A stretch of DNA of 64,000 nucleotides from Limisphaerales bacterium (GTDB taxonomy: Bacteria > Verrucomicrobiota > Verrucomicrobiia > Limisphaerales > SXTU01): NCBI GenBank assembly GCA_009773355.1, contig WRPG01000030.1, forward strand, positions 1-64,000. Reading direction: 5' to 3'. A program made the position numbers and the translations under genes. A model generated the notes under the pieces. It saw only the letters and a list, made by a program, of their open reading frames with translations, searched no databases and had not been told where the DNA came from. This document shows positions 25,546-34,705 of this stretch, in pieces (position 1 is the first letter of the stretch; each line of letters begins with the position of its first letter).

Positions 25546-27309
25546 GTGAATCCGCCCTGCGTCCTCTTTGAAGACGAGCACCTGCTGGTGGTGAACAAGC
25601 CCGCCGGCTGGAACACGCACGCCCCCGCGCCCCACGCCGGCGAGGGCATCTACGACTGGCTGCGCCACCGCGAGCCGCGCTGGGCGGACCTCGCCATCAT
25701 CCACCGGCTCGACAAGGAGACCAGCGGCGTCCTCGTCTTCGGCAAGACGCCGCTGGCGAACAAGTCGCTCACCGAGCAGTTCGAGCAACGCAAGGTGTCG
25801 AAGCGCTACCTCCTCGTCAGCGACCGTCCGCCGCCGAGGGGCGAACTCGTGGTGCGCAGCAACATCGCGCGCGACGGCGAGCGCTACACAAGCCTGCCGA
25901 CCGGCGCAGGCGGCGAGCCGGCGGAGACGCGGTTCAAACTCGGAACACAGAACTCGGAACGCGGAACGTGGGAAGTCACCGCCGAGCCGCACACCGGTCG
26001 CACACACCAAATCCGCGTCCACGCCGCCGCGAACGGCTTCCCAATTCTGGGCGACACGCTGTATGGCGGCACGCCCGCCGCGCGCGTTTTTCTGCACGCG
26101 CATGAGATCCGCTTCCAGCATCCCGCCACCGGCAAACCAGTCATCTTCGATGCCCCGCCCAGTTTCACGTCCGATCCGCGGCTTGCGCTGCGCGAGGCCT
26201 TGGTGGGGCGAGGCTCCTGCCGAGCCGGAGGGAGCCGCGCTGGCGCGGTGAGCGATGACCTCACTGTTGCCACCGCCGGCTCAGCGGGAGCCTCGCCCCA
26301 CCTTGACGCTCAGACGCCGCCGCCCACCACCGCCTTCCGCCTCGTTCACGGCGCGGCGGATCGCTGGCCCGGCTGGCAGGTCGAGCGGCTCGGCGACTTC
26401 CTCCTCTCACAATCCGAAGCCGCGCTCACCGATGCGCAGACGGCCCAACTCTCCGCGTGGCTGGCACAACTCCACCTGCGCGGCGCGTATCACAAGCACC
26501 TCGACCGCCGTGTGCGTGAGACCAAGACCGCGCAGGTGTCGCCGCAACTCGTTCTCGGCGAGCCGGCCCCCGAGCGCTTCACCGTGCTGGAGAACGGCCT
26601 TCAGTTTGAACTCAGCTTCACCGAGGGCTACAGCTACGGCCTCTTCCTCGACCAACGCGACAACCGGCGGCGGTTGCTCACGGGCCATGTGGCGGCGGGT
26701 TTCGATTGCCGCAGCGTGTTCCGCGCTGCGGGTTGCGTGCGGGAGAACCAAGCGAGTCCGGACGCCGTCACGCAACACGCAACACGCAACACGCTGCTCA
26801 ACTGCTTCGCCTACACCTGCGCCTTCTCCGTCGCCGCCGCGCAGGCCGGCGCGCACACCACCAGCCTCGACCTCTCGAAGAAGTATCTGGAGTGGGGCCG
26901 GCGCAACTTCGCGCTGAACGGACTCGACGCGGCGGCGCACGACTTCCTCTACGGCGACGTGTTCGACTGGCTGCGGCGGCTCGCGAAGAAGGGCCGGCAG
27001 TTCGACGCCGTGCTGCTGGACCCACCGACTTTCTCGCAGTCGAAGGAGAGCGGCGTCTTCCGCGCGGAGAAGGATTACGGGAAGCTCGTCGCACTCGCGC
27101 TGCCGCTGCTGAAGCCGGACGGGGTTCTCTTCGCGTCCACCAACTGCGCGACGCTCTCGCCGGAGGAATTCCTCGCCACGATTGAAGCGATGGTTCAGCG
27201 CGCGGGCCGGCGCATCGTGCAGCAGCACTACGTCCCCCAGCCGCCGGACTTCCCCATCACGCGCGACGAACCGGCGTATTTGAAGACAGTGTGGTTGCGG
27301 GTGAGTTGA
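25546..27309 (+). CDS. Fusion of RluA-type pseudouridine synthase and RlmI-like methyltransferase
   Basis: The GTG at 25546 starts a 587-residue fusion. Residues 1-215 are an RluA-family pseudouridine synthase: VVNKPAGWNTH, then IIHRLDKETSGVLVF with catalytic Asp56, and GRTHQIRVH. Residues about 258-587 are a SAM-dependent RNA methyltransferase of the RlmI/RlmK type: FTEGYSYGLFLDQRDNRRRL, the SAM site LNCFAYTCAFSVAAAQAGA, and LLDPPTFSQSK. Both halves should modify rRNA. The linker (about 217-254) and two shorter stretches (132-141, 409-416) are encoded by repeats. All key motifs are intact. Confidence 0.92.
   Translation: MNPPCVLFEDEHLLVVNKPAGWNTHAPAPHAGEGIYDWLRHREPRWADLAIIHRLDKETSGVLVFGKTPLANKSLTEQFEQRKVSKRYLLVSDRPPPRGELVVRSNIARDGERYTSLPTGAGGEPAETRFKLGTQNSERGTWEVTAEPHTGRTHQIRVHAAANGFPILGDTLYGGTPAARVFLHAHEIRFQHPATGKPVIFDAPPSFTSDPRLALREALVGRGSCRAGGSRAGAVSDDLTVATAGSAGASPHLDAQTPPPTTAFRLVHGAADRWPGWQVERLGDFLLSQSEAALTDAQTAQLSAWLAQLHLRGAYHKHLDRRVRETKTAQVSPQLVLGEPAPERFTVLENGLQFELSFTEGYSYGLFLDQRDNRRRLLTGHVAAGFDCRSVFRAAGCVRENQASPDAVTQHATRNTLLNCFAYTCAFSVAAAQAGAHTTSLDLSKKYLEWGRRNFALNGLDAAAHDFLYGDVFDWLRRLAKKGRQFDAVLLDPPTFSQSKESGVFRAEKDYGKLVALALPLLKPDGVLFASTNCATLSPEEFLATIEAMVQRAGRRIVQQHYVPQPPDFPITRDEPAYLKTVWLRVS
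25939..25969. repeat. Direct repeat of CGGAACNC-type units inside a coding sequence
   Basis: Four successive units built on CTCGGAAC / GCGGAAC stand in the pseudouridine synthase half of the fusion gene and encode LGTQNSERGT. The codons keep frame and lie in a surface-loop position just before the GRTHQIRVH strand. Confidence 0.6.
26202..26302. repeat. Palindromic element forming the linker of the two-enzyme fusion
   Basis: The 25-bp arms 26202-26226 and 26278-26302 are inverted with two mismatches and share GGTGGGGCGAGGCTCC. The element lies exactly between the two catalytic domains and is translated as VGRGSCRAGGSRAGA and onward. The same left arm occurs in the PQQ gene at 9762, read there in a different frame. 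Confidence 0.9.
26769..26793. repeat. CACGCAA-type direct repeat next to the SAM-binding motif
   Basis: CACGCAA and AACACGC units repeat three times and encode TQHATRNT immediately before the SAM-binding LLNCFAYTCAF of the methyltransferase. Frame is preserved. Confidence 0.65.
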
Positions 27310-27374
27310 CTCGTAGATAATACACCACGGCCCGAAAGCCGCGCCTTGGGACCATAAACTACCGCCGGACAGTG

Positions 27375-27470
27375 TAGGGCGAGCATCTTGCTCGCCTCGC
27401 CCGAGCGCAGCGCGGGCGGTGGTCATCCGTCGGCTTGTGCCGACGCCGGGCGGGCAAGATGCCCGCCCTA
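27375..27470. repeat. Palindromic element between convergent genes
   Basis: The left arm 27375-27396 is GGCGAGCA-TCT-TGCTCGCC and the right arm 27448-27470 is GGCGGGCA-AGA-TGCCCGCC. The arms are inverted copies whose A/T pair is replaced by G/C in both stem positions. Another hairpin (CGTCGGC-TTGT-GCCGACG) sits between them. The element separates the fusion gene from the prepilin peptidase gene. Confidence 0.9.
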
Positions 27471-27473
27471 CCT

Positions 27474-28580
27474 TCACCGCCCCGACAACCACGCCACGAT
27501 GTTCCCACGACCGAACAGCCAGATGACCGCCGCCAGCGCGATGTAGGGGCCGTAGGGCAGGCGGCTGGACCACTCGCGGCGCTTGCAGACGATGAGCGTC
27601 ACGCCCACCACCGACCCGATGAACGCGCTGACCATCAGCGAGAACAGCACCGCCGGCCAGCCGAGGAACGCGCCGATGGCCGCCATGAACTTCACGTCGC
27701 CAAAACCCATCGCCTCGCGCGGCAGGCTGAGGCTGCTCGTCACCGCCTCCATGTGATGCACCGTCGCCGGATCGAACTCGTCGTTGCCCACGCGCAGCTT
27801 CGCGGGCGAGAGCCGCACTTCGGCATCCCAGTAGCAGCGATCCACCATCTCCAAGCGCGCGGCGCGGAAGGCCACCGTGTCGCTCTTGCGGTAGAAGAGT
27901 TCCTCGTAAGTCACCGGGCCGGTCGGCAGCAGCAGCTCGTTCTCCGTGAAGGTGATGACCGAGTTCTCCGGCAACTCGATGCGATGCTGGCCAAAGAGCA
28001 GCTTGCCCAGCCGCAGGATGCCATACACCAACCCGGCACCCACCACGGCACCTAGCGCCGCCGCCTTCAACCCGTCCGCCGCCTTCTCCCCGTAGTGGAT
28101 TTCCGGGAACAACCCCGACAGCACCACGCCCACCGCGATGCCGCCGATGGTGATCTCGTCCGGGATGATGAAGTGCTCGAAGTCAATGAATGTGGCGACG
28201 ATGAAGCCAGCCAGCAGCACGCAATAGATGATTGGCGATGGAAAGCCCTTCTCCCCGAACCGCAGCCAGCAGGCCAGGAACGTCAGCCCCGTGAGCAGCT
28301 CGACGGCGAAGTAACGCGCCGAGATGGGCGCGGCGCAGTTGGCGCATTTGCCGCGCAGCCAGAGCCAGGTCACCAGCGGGATGTTGAGGTAGCCGGGGAT
28401 TTGATACTGGCAGTGCGGGCAATGCGACGGCGGCGAGACAATGCTCTGGCCCAGCGGCATCCGGTGGATGCACACGTTCAGGAAGCTGCCGACGATGCAG
28501 CCGAACACGAAGAACGTGAACGACCAGAAGTGAAACGGCACGGCGGCCAGTGTGGATGGCTCAGGCGCGGGCATAGACAT
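27474..28580 (-). CDS. pilD: Prepilin peptidase/N-methyltransferase
   Basis: This 368-residue polytopic inner-membrane enzyme cleaves and methylates type IV prepilins or pseudopilins. It starts near FGCIVGSFLNVCIHR, a conserved N-terminal motif. The zinc-binding cysteines 54, 57, 79 and 82 (CPHC, CANC) are present. The catalytic aspartates lie in FIDFEHFIIPDE and in GFGDVKFMAAIG. Between them is an insert of roughly 100 residues that is longer than in textbook PilD (LPENSVITFTENELL and onward). It overlaps the end of aroE by about 20 nt. It belongs with the PilMNOPQ and ExeA/GspB genes in function. Confidence 0.93.
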   Translation of the reverse strand: MSMPAPEPSTLAAVPFHFWSFTFFVFGCIVGSFLNVCIHRMPLGQSIVSPPSHCPHCQYQIPGYLNIPLVTWLWLRGKCANCAAPISARYFAVELLTGLTFLACWLRFGEKGFPSPIIYCVLLAGFIVATFIDFEHFIIPDEITIGGIAVGVVLSGLFPEIHYGEKAADGLKAAALGAVVGAGLVYGILRLGKLLFGQHRIELPENSVITFTENELLLPTGPVTYEELFYRKSDTVAFRAARLEMVDRCYWDAEVRLSPAKLRVGNDEFDPATVHHMEAVTSSLSLPREAMGFGDVKFMAAIGAFLGWPAVLFSLMVSAFIGSVVGVTLIVCKRREWSSRLPYGPYIALAAVIWLFGRGNIVAWLSGR

Positions 28581-29499
28581 TCTTGAGCAAGGCCGCGCGC
28601 ATCAACTCGACGGGCGCAGGCTGACCGGTCCAGATCTCCAGCGCCTTCGTGCCCTGATAGAGCAACATGCCGAGGCCGTTCGCGACCTTGCAGCCGGCAG
28701 CTTTTGCAGCGCGGAGCAAGGGCGTCTCGGCTGGGCGGTAAATCATGTCATAGACGTAAGTGGCCTTGGTAAGAGGAAAATGCTTCTCATCCAACGGCAG
28801 CGCATCCCCTGGACGAAGCCCAAGAGAAGTCGCATTGAGAATCAGGTCAACGGTGCCGGCTGGATACCCCACTGTGACTTTTGTGAACGGAAATCTGCCT
28901 TCGACCTGCGCTTTTGTGATCTGCGCTGCAATTTCGTCGGCTTTGCTTTGCGTCCGGTTGACTAGGAAAAGTTCGGCGACCGGCTCAGACGCCAATTTCA
29001 ACGCGGCTGCCCGACCCGCTCCACCAGCTCCTAACAGCAGGACTCTGGCATCAACTAAGGGCTGCACTCCCAAATCCATCCGAAGCGACCGCGTGATGGC
29101 GTCGGCATCCGTGTTGAAGCCGTGGGAGCGCAGTTCGCCGATGTCGTCCGGGTTCAGCTTTGCGAGCGGCTGCCATGCGCCGGACTTGTCCTTTGCCTCG
29201 AAGCGCACGGTGTTGACCGCGCCCCACGTCTTCGCGGACTCGTCGAGTTCGTCCACGATGTCCACGGCGAGCAGCTTGTGCGGGACGGTGAGGTTGAGGC
29301 CGATGAACTTCATCGCCTGCGCGCCGGCAATGGCCTCGCGCAAGCGGTCGGGATGCACGTCGCAGGCGAGGTAGCGCCAGTCCAGGCCCAGCGCGGCGAG
29401 CGCGGGGTTGTGCATGGCGGGGGAGGCGGAGTGGCGGATCGGATGCCCGAAGACCGCGCAAAAGCGCGTGCTGGCGCGGAGTTCAGCCGGTTCGGACAC
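28561..29499 (-). CDS. aroE: Shikimate dehydrogenase
   Basis: From a GTG at 29499 (MSEPAELRASTRFCAVFGHP) the product has 312 residues. HSASPAMHN is the shikimate-binding motif, NLTVPHK carries the catalytic Lys, and GAGGAGRAA is the NADP-binding glycine loop. NATSLGL and the final YQGTKALEIWTG complete the family pattern. It reduces 3-dehydroshikimate in aromatic amino acid synthesis. An in-frame TTG at 29535 would extend the protein into the AGTTCAAAGTTC direct repeat and is unlikely to be the start. The gene overlaps pilD, suggesting cotranscription. Confidence 0.95.
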   Translation of the reverse strand: MSEPAELRASTRFCAVFGHPIRHSASPAMHNPALAALGLDWRYLACDVHPDRLREAIAGAQAMKFIGLNLTVPHKLLAVDIVDELDESAKTWGAVNTVRFEAKDKSGAWQPLAKLNPDDIGELRSHGFNTDADAITRSLRMDLGVQPLVDARVLLLGAGGAGRAAALKLASEPVAELFLVNRTQSKADEIAAQITKAQVEGRFPFTKVTVGYPAGTVDLILNATSLGLRPGDALPLDEKHFPLTKATYVYDMIYRPAETPLLRAAKAAGCKVANGLGMLLYQGTKALEIWTGQPAPVELMRAALLKNVYARA

Positions 29500-29511
29500 G
29501 AGGCGGACAGT

Positions 29512-29583
29512 AGAAGTTCGGAGTTCAAAGTTCAAAGTTCAAAGTCGGGCCACAAAGAGGCGCAAGAAGGCGCAAAGAGGAGC
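29512..29583. repeat. Two low-complexity direct repeats upstream of aroE
   Basis: 29514-29551 repeats AGTTCAAA-type units (GGAGTTCAAAGTTCAAAG). 29556-29583 repeats GCGCAAGAAG/GCGCAAAGAG units. Both are of the text-like class also seen in the signal peptides near 22.9 and 38.3 kb. They sit directly ahead of the aroE start. Confidence 0.65.
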
Positions 29584-29618
29584 CGCAGTGTCAGCCCCAA
29601 GGGGGCTGCGGCCTCCAG

Positions 29619-29801
29619 CCCAAGGTTGCGCCCCCGGCGCCACCTTGGGTGACCGGCCCCAATCGGCTCAACCCCAACGGGGTTGTGCCTTTGCCGAATC
29701 GCGGACACAACCCCGTTGGGGTTGGCTGCGGATGACCGGCAGACCCAGGGTAGCTCGTGCCTCGCAACCCTGGGCTGGAGGTCACAGCCCCGTTGGGGCT
29801 G
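29619..29801. repeat. Cluster of CAACCCC-type hairpins
   Basis: Perfect 7-3-7 hairpins lie at 29669-29685 (CAACCCC-AAC-GGGGTTG), 29708-29724 (CAACCCC-GTT-GGGGTTG) and 29785-29801 (CAGCCCC-GTT-GGGGCTG). CCCAAGG...CCTTGGG and CCCAGGGT...ACCCTGGG pair around them. They fill the 435-nt gap between aroE and the next gene, where I see no coding sequence. Confidence 0.85.
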
Positions 29802-29914
29802 CAAGAAACCGAGCTGCGGCGGCAACGCCCGCGACTCTGGGCTGGACTGGAAAGTCTGCCCGCAATAAAACCGCAACGAACAACAAAGCCGTAGGAACTG
29901 CGGTTTAGTAACAG

Positions 29915-29921
29915 GCTAGGC
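29915..29921 (+). other. GCTAGGC heptamer at the upstream boundary of a cassette-like gene
   Basis: GCTAGGC differs by one base from the integron core GTTAGGC and stands 13 nt before the ATG at 29935. It is preceded by GTTTAGTA and a short spacer, like the L'-R' end of an attC site. A short stem (AAACCGCA...TGCGGTTT, 29868-29906) precedes it. No matching R'' box is visible. Confidence 0.3.
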
Positions 29922-29934
29922 GGCATTGAGCACC

Positions 29935-30351
29935 ATGCACACTCGAACACACAGTTTCGCAGTCTTCCTGCCTGTGGGATTCATCGGCGCGTTCATCACG
30001 GCCTTCACTTTCATTGCCGTTATTCAACTCACGTTACCACCGAACGACAAGGCGTATGGTCAGGGCATCTCGAAGACGTTGAGCGATCCGTTCGTCACGG
30101 CCATCGCGGCACCGGTTGTTCTTGTCTCGGGTGCGCTCGCCACGCCACTACTTTACTTCTGTCTTAGACATCGCCGACTCGCCGTTGCGTTGCCGATTGT
30201 GTTTGGTTCGGTTCTCGTCACCGTCGCCATTACCACACCCCTGTCGCAGTTGTTTGGCTTGTTTAGCGCCTTCGTAGCCTTGGTTGTTTCGTGTATTGTT
30301 TGCACCCAGATCCAAGCCACGAGCTACGAGGGTTCTCATGATGCCGCATAA
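29935..30351 (+). CDS. Small four-helix membrane protein, cassette-like orphan
   Basis: From the ATG at 29935 (MHTRTHSFAVFLPVGFIGAF) the product has 138 residues and about four membrane helices: residues 8-30, 53-76, 85-101 and 104-122. An upstream in-frame TTG at 29926 is less likely. No family is recognised. The gene is visibly lower in GC than its surroundings, is oriented against both neighbours, and its TAA stop overlaps the first box of an attC-like site. This is the arrangement expected of an integron gene cassette. Confidence 0.65.
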   Translation: MHTRTHSFAVFLPVGFIGAFITAFTFIAVIQLTLPPNDKAYGQGISKTLSDPFVTAIAAPVVLVSGALATPLLYFCLRHRRLAVALPIVFGSVLVTVAITTPLSQLFGLFSAFVALVVSCIVCTQIQATSYEGSHDAA

Positions 30352-30439
30352 CCATCCGCATCTAATCCGACCCACCCGCCTTGGCTGCAATCCACGCGCT
30401 TCGCGCGCCTGCGGTCGCTGTAACTCGAATTCGTTAGGC
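30346..30439 (+). other. attC-like integron recombination site
   Basis: The R''-like box GCATAAC (30346-30352, one mismatch to GCCTAAC) overlaps the stop codon of the preceding gene. The R' box GTTAGGC is at 30433-30439. Ahead of R' is GTAACTCG-AATTC, the size and look of an L' box plus 5-nt spacer. The matching left half carries CCGACC, pairing with GGTCGC further in, and a GCGC-TTC-GCGC hairpin forms the tip. Total length is 94 nt, in the normal attC range. No integrase gene is in the window. Confidence 0.5.
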
Positions 30440-30445
30440 GGCCGT

Positions 30446-30486
30446 CCCCCCCCCCTCCGTCGCTCGCCTCGCAACCTGAAGGTTGC
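30446..30486. repeat. C10 homopolymer and GCAACCT-type hairpin
   Basis: A run of ten C residues (30446-30455) is followed by the palindrome GCAACCTGAAGGTTGC (30471-30486) and GGCTAC. On the minus strand this reads as GTAGCCGCAACC..., and its TAG is the stop codon of the exonuclease gene. Confidence 0.7.
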
Positions 30487-30488
30487 GG

Positions 30489-31202
30489 CTACTTGATGCC
30501 GGCCAGCCGTTCCTTCCAGATCTTGTGCAGCAGCACGGTGGCGCGCACGTCGCGGAGGCAGTAGTCGGCGATTTCCTTGTGGCGGCCCTCCTCCATCATG
30601 TTCGTCACGTCCATGCCGGTGACGCCGTGGCTTTTCGGCGACTCGATGCCGAAGGACTTGCAGTAGAAATCCAGGTTGAACTTCCGCGCCGCGCCGTCGC
30701 GTCCGCTCACGCCGTAGAAAGTGAGCTGCTCGGCGAGGTCGCAGTGCGGGTCGGTGGCGTAGCGGTAGCCGAGCCAGTCCTTGCGCGCGATGGGGACGTT
30801 CAGTTGTGCCGAGCGCAGGTAGAGGAACGGCACGTCGAAGCCGCGCCCGTTGAAGGTGACGACCTGCTGGTAGTGCTTGGCCGCGTCCCAGAAGGCGGTG
30901 AGCAGCTCGTGCTCGTCCGCGCATGGCACGAACTCGACCGGCCCGGCCTCCGCGTCGTCCTCGAAGTCCTCGGCCTGGAAGAGCACCTGCCCGCGCTGCG
31001 TCTCGGCGTTGAGCATCGCGATGCACACGACCTGCGCGGTGAAGGGCCACAGGCTGAAGAGCCGGGCAATTTCCTCGCGCTTGGCGGGCTGCTGCTCCTC
31101 GGGAAGTTTCCCCGCCTCGCGGAAGAGGTATTCCTGCTGCACCTCGTCGAACATCTCGACGGGCAGGCGCGAGGTCTCGATGTCGAAGACGAGGGTGGCC
31201 AT
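30489..31202 (-). CDS. DEDD-type 3'-5' exonuclease (PolB-exonuclease-like)
   Basis: This 237-residue protein has an RNase H-like fold. Motif I is LVFDIETSRLP, motif II is VVTFNGRGFDVPFLYLR, and the last motif lies in ADYCLRDVRATVLLHKIW, giving the D-E-D-D set. This matches the stand-alone proteins annotated as predicted 3'-5' exonucleases related to the DNA polymerase B proofreading domain. It probably degrades DNA or RNA from 3' ends; the physiological substrate is unknown. The stop codon lies in a repeat, and another repeat fills the region upstream of the start. Confidence 0.88.
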   Translation of the reverse strand: MATLVFDIETSRLPVEMFDEVQQEYLFREAGKLPEEQQPAKREEIARLFSLWPFTAQVVCIAMLNAETQRGQVLFQAEDFEDDAEAGPVEFVPCADEHELLTAFWDAAKHYQQVVTFNGRGFDVPFLYLRSAQLNVPIARKDWLGYRYATDPHCDLAEQLTFYGVSGRDGAARKFNLDFYCKSFGIESPKSHGVTGMDVTNMMEEGRHKEIADYCLRDVRATVLLHKIWKERLAGIK

Positions 31203-31215
31203 AGCGTTGGTGCTC

Positions 31216-31311
31216 GTGCCGGCGGCTTCCAGCCGCCGAGTTGCGCGTGAGTTTTTTTAAAGCGCCTCGTTCTGCTGCTGCCTGCGGACGGCGACTGGAA
31301 GTCGCCGGCAC
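31216..31311. repeat. Palindromic element with compensated arms
   Basis: The left arm at 31216-31240 contains CGGCGGCT-TCC-AGCCGCCG, and the right arm 31287-31311 contains CGGCGACT-GGA-AGTCGCCG. As inverted copies they differ by one exchanged base pair that preserves both stems. The T7 stretch GTTTTTTTAA lies between them. The element separates the exonuclease and isomerase genes. Confidence 0.9.
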
Positions 31312-31317
31312 GGGCGT

Positions 31318-32370
<1,053 letters not shown>

Positions 32371-32533
32371 GGTCGTGCGCTGCTTGCGTTGGAAACTGTG
32401 GGCGGAGCGTAACAAGGGGAGTTTTGGGTTCAATGCCAAACTGCAAAGCGCACGGGGCAAACGGATGAACGGCGACCATGACGCGGGACTCCTTGCCTCC
32501 GCGCGGCGCGTTCTGCTCCAATCGCGCGACGCG

Positions 32534-34678
32534 ATGAGCGCCGCGAAACGAAAACCCAGTTCCGACCAGCCTGAATTACCGATGGCCGACATGACGCCCC
32601 CGCCCGCTGAGACGAAGCCTGCCGCAGATAAGGAAACCAGGCCCAAGCCCGCCGCCGCCAACGGCAACGGCGGCGCGCACATCGTCGCGGAGGAGACGCC
32701 GGGCGTCGCGCACCGGCCGTTCGCGCCGGACAAGATCGAGCTGCCGCTGCATCGGCGCGTGGACACGGGCTTCCTGCAATACGCCTCCTACGTCATCCGC
32801 GACCGCGCGATCCCGAATCTGGAGGACGGCCTCAAGCCCGTGCAGCGGCGCATCCTCTGGGCGCTGCATCGCGGTGACGACGGGCGCTTCACGAAGGTCG
32901 CCAACGTGGTCGGTGACACGATGAAGTTCCATCCGCACGGCGACGCGTCCATCGGCGACGCGCTCGTGGTGTTGGCGAACAAGCGCTACCTCATCGAGGG
33001 CCAGGGCAACTTCGGCAATGTCTTCACCGGCGACCCCGCCGCCGCGCCGCGCTACATCGAATGCCGGCTCACGGAACTGGCGCGCACCGAACTGTTCAAC
33101 AACGACATCACGCAGTTCGTCCCCAACTACGACGGCAAGCAGCAGGAGCCGGTGGTGTTTCCGTCGAAACTGCCGCTGACGTTGATGCTCGGCGCGGAGG
33201 GCATCGCGGTGGGCATGTCGTGCCGCATCCTGCCGCACAATTTCCCCGAGCTGCTGGAGGCGCAGATCGCCATCCTGCGGAAACAGCCGTTCAAGTGCCT
33301 GCCCGATTTCCCGACCGGCGGCCAGATGGACGCGCGCGATTATCAGGACGGCAAGGGCAGCGTGAAGGTGCGCGCCAAGATCAAAGAGAAGGACGAGAGC
33401 ACCGTCGTCATCAAGGAACTGCCGCCCGGCACCACCACCGAGTCGCTCACCAACTCCATCGAGGACGCCGTGGCCAAGGGCAAGCTCAAGGTGAAGTCCA
33501 TCAACGATTACACCTCCGAGTCGGTCGAGATCGAGATCAAGGCCCCCGCCGGCGTGAGCGCGCAGCAGCTTACGGACGCGCTCTTCGCCTTCACCAACTG
33601 CGAGGTCACGATCAGCAGCCGCATCACCGTCATCAAGGAGAACCGCCCGGTCGAGCTGACCGTGAGCGAGGTGCTGCGCGAGAACACCGACCAGCTCGTG
33701 CGCGTGCTCAAGCTGGAGCTGGAGCTGAAGCAGCATAAGCTGGAGAACGAGCTGCATTTCCGCACGCTGGAACGCATCTTCATCGAGGAGCGCCTCTACA
33801 AGGACATCGAGAAGTGCAAGACGAACGAGGCGGTCGTCGCGGCCGTCTTCGAGGGCTTCAAGCCGTTCAAGCGGCAGATGCTCCGCGAGCTGGCCGACGC
33901 CGACGTCGAGCGCCTGCTGCAGGTCCGCATCCGGCGCATCTCGCTCTTCGACATCCACCAGCACCGCGAGGAGATGGAGCAGACCAAGGCCGAGCTGGCC
34001 GAGACGCAGAAACACTTGAAGAACGTGGTGAAGTTCGCCATCGCGCACCTCGAAGGCCTGCTGGAGAAATACGGCCCGCAGTATCCGCGCCTGACGACCA
34101 AGGGCAGCCGGCACGAGGAGGTGGACGTAAAGGCCGTCGCGTTCAAGGCGTTCAAGGTGGCCTACGACCGCGAGAGCGGCTACGTGGGCTACAAGGTCAA
34201 CGGCGACGAGTTCAAGACCGAGTGCACGAAGTTCGACAAGATTCTCCTCGTGTTCAAGGACGGCACCTACAAGGTCACGGAGCTGCCGGAGAAGCTCTTC
34301 GTCGGGCCGGAGCTGTTCTTCTGCGGGCTGCCCGACCGCGAGCGCGTGTTCACCTGCGCCTACACGGACCGCAAGGCGAGCTACCTCAAGCGCTTCACCT
34401 TCGGCGGCACGATCCTGAACAAGGCGTATCTCTGCATCCCGGACAAGTCGCGCATCCTCTACTTCGCGCCGGACACGCCGAAGGTGCTCTACGTCCGCTA
34501 CAAGCCCGCGCTGCACCAGAAGGTCCACCAGCAGACCTGCGACCCGGCGAAGATTGACGTGAAGTCGCCCAAGACGCGCGGGCGGATGCTCTCGATCAAG
34601 GACATCAGCAGCGTGACGCCGGAGCCAACGCGCGGCTGGGATGAAACGGCGGCGACGACGGAAATCGTGTTCGTGTAA
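32534..34678 (+). CDS. Type IIA topoisomerase A subunit (topoisomerase IV-like)
   Basis: From the ATG at 32534 the product has 714 residues; ATGs at 32465 and 32582 are alternatives. After a Pro/Lys-rich, low-complexity head comes the breakage-rejoining core: [43 protein letters not shown] and [11 protein letters not shown]. The DNA-cleaving Tyr174 lies in [11 protein letters not shown] coiled-coil arm lies at about 435-560. The C-terminal region (560-714) is short and lacks an obvious GyrA-box beta-pinwheel, favouring a topoisomerase IV-type or second-copy enzyme over GyrA. The B subunit is not adjacent. Confidence 0.9.
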   Translation: MSAAKRKPSSDQPELPMADMTPPPAETKPAADKETRPKPAAANGNGGAHIVAEETPGVAHRPFAPDKIELPLHRRVDTGFLQYASYVIRDRAIPNLEDGLKPVQRRILWALHRGDDGRFTKVANVVGDTMKFHPHGDASIGDALVVLANKRYLIEGQGNFGNVFTGDPAAAPRYIECRLTELARTELFNNDITQFVPNYDGKQQEPVVFPSKLPLTLMLGAEGIAVGMSCRILPHNFPELLEAQIAILRKQPFKCLPDFPTGGQMDARDYQDGKGSVKVRAKIKEKDESTVVIKELPPGTTTESLTNSIEDAVAKGKLKVKSINDYTSESVEIEIKAPAGVSAQQLTDALFAFTNCEVTISSRITVIKENRPVELTVSEVLRENTDQLVRVLKLELELKQHKLENELHFRTLERIFIEERLYKDIEKCKTNEAVVAAVFEGFKPFKRQMLRELADADVERLLQVRIRRISLFDIHQHREEMEQTKAELAETQKHLKNVVKFAIAHLEGLLEKYGPQYPRLTTKGSRHEEVDVKAVAFKAFKVAYDRESGYVGYKVNGDEFKTECTKFDKILLVFKDGTYKVTELPEKLFVGPELFFCGLPDRERVFTCAYTDRKASYLKRFTFGGTILNKAYLCIPDKSRILYFAPDTPKVLYVRYKPALHQKVHQQTCDPAKIDVKSPKTRGRMLSIKDISSVTPEPTRGWDETAATTEIVFV

Positions 34679-34691
34679 GGGCGGGACGGCA

Positions 34692-34705
34692 GGCCGGGCG
34701 CGGCC
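34692..34705. terminator. Small hairpin between convergent genes
   Basis: GGCCG-GGCG-CGGCC forms a 5-bp GC stem between the ends of the topoisomerase and NHL-protein genes. No T-run follows on either strand, so a termination role is only a possibility. Confidence 0.25.

Noticed and set aside
26769-26793. CACGCAA tandem as a CRISPR-like array
   Set aside because: Units are only 8-9 nt, with no spacers and no cas genes; it is a low-complexity direct repeat.
29500-29535. TTG at 29535 as start of aroE
   Set aside because: The extra residues are encoded by the AGTTCAAA direct repeat and are not part of the family; the GTG at 29499 is more likely.
6066-31311. Inverted repeats as ends of insertion sequences or MITEs with a local transposase
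   Set aside because: No transposase, integrase or RAYT gene is present in the window, and no clear target duplications are visible around the arms.
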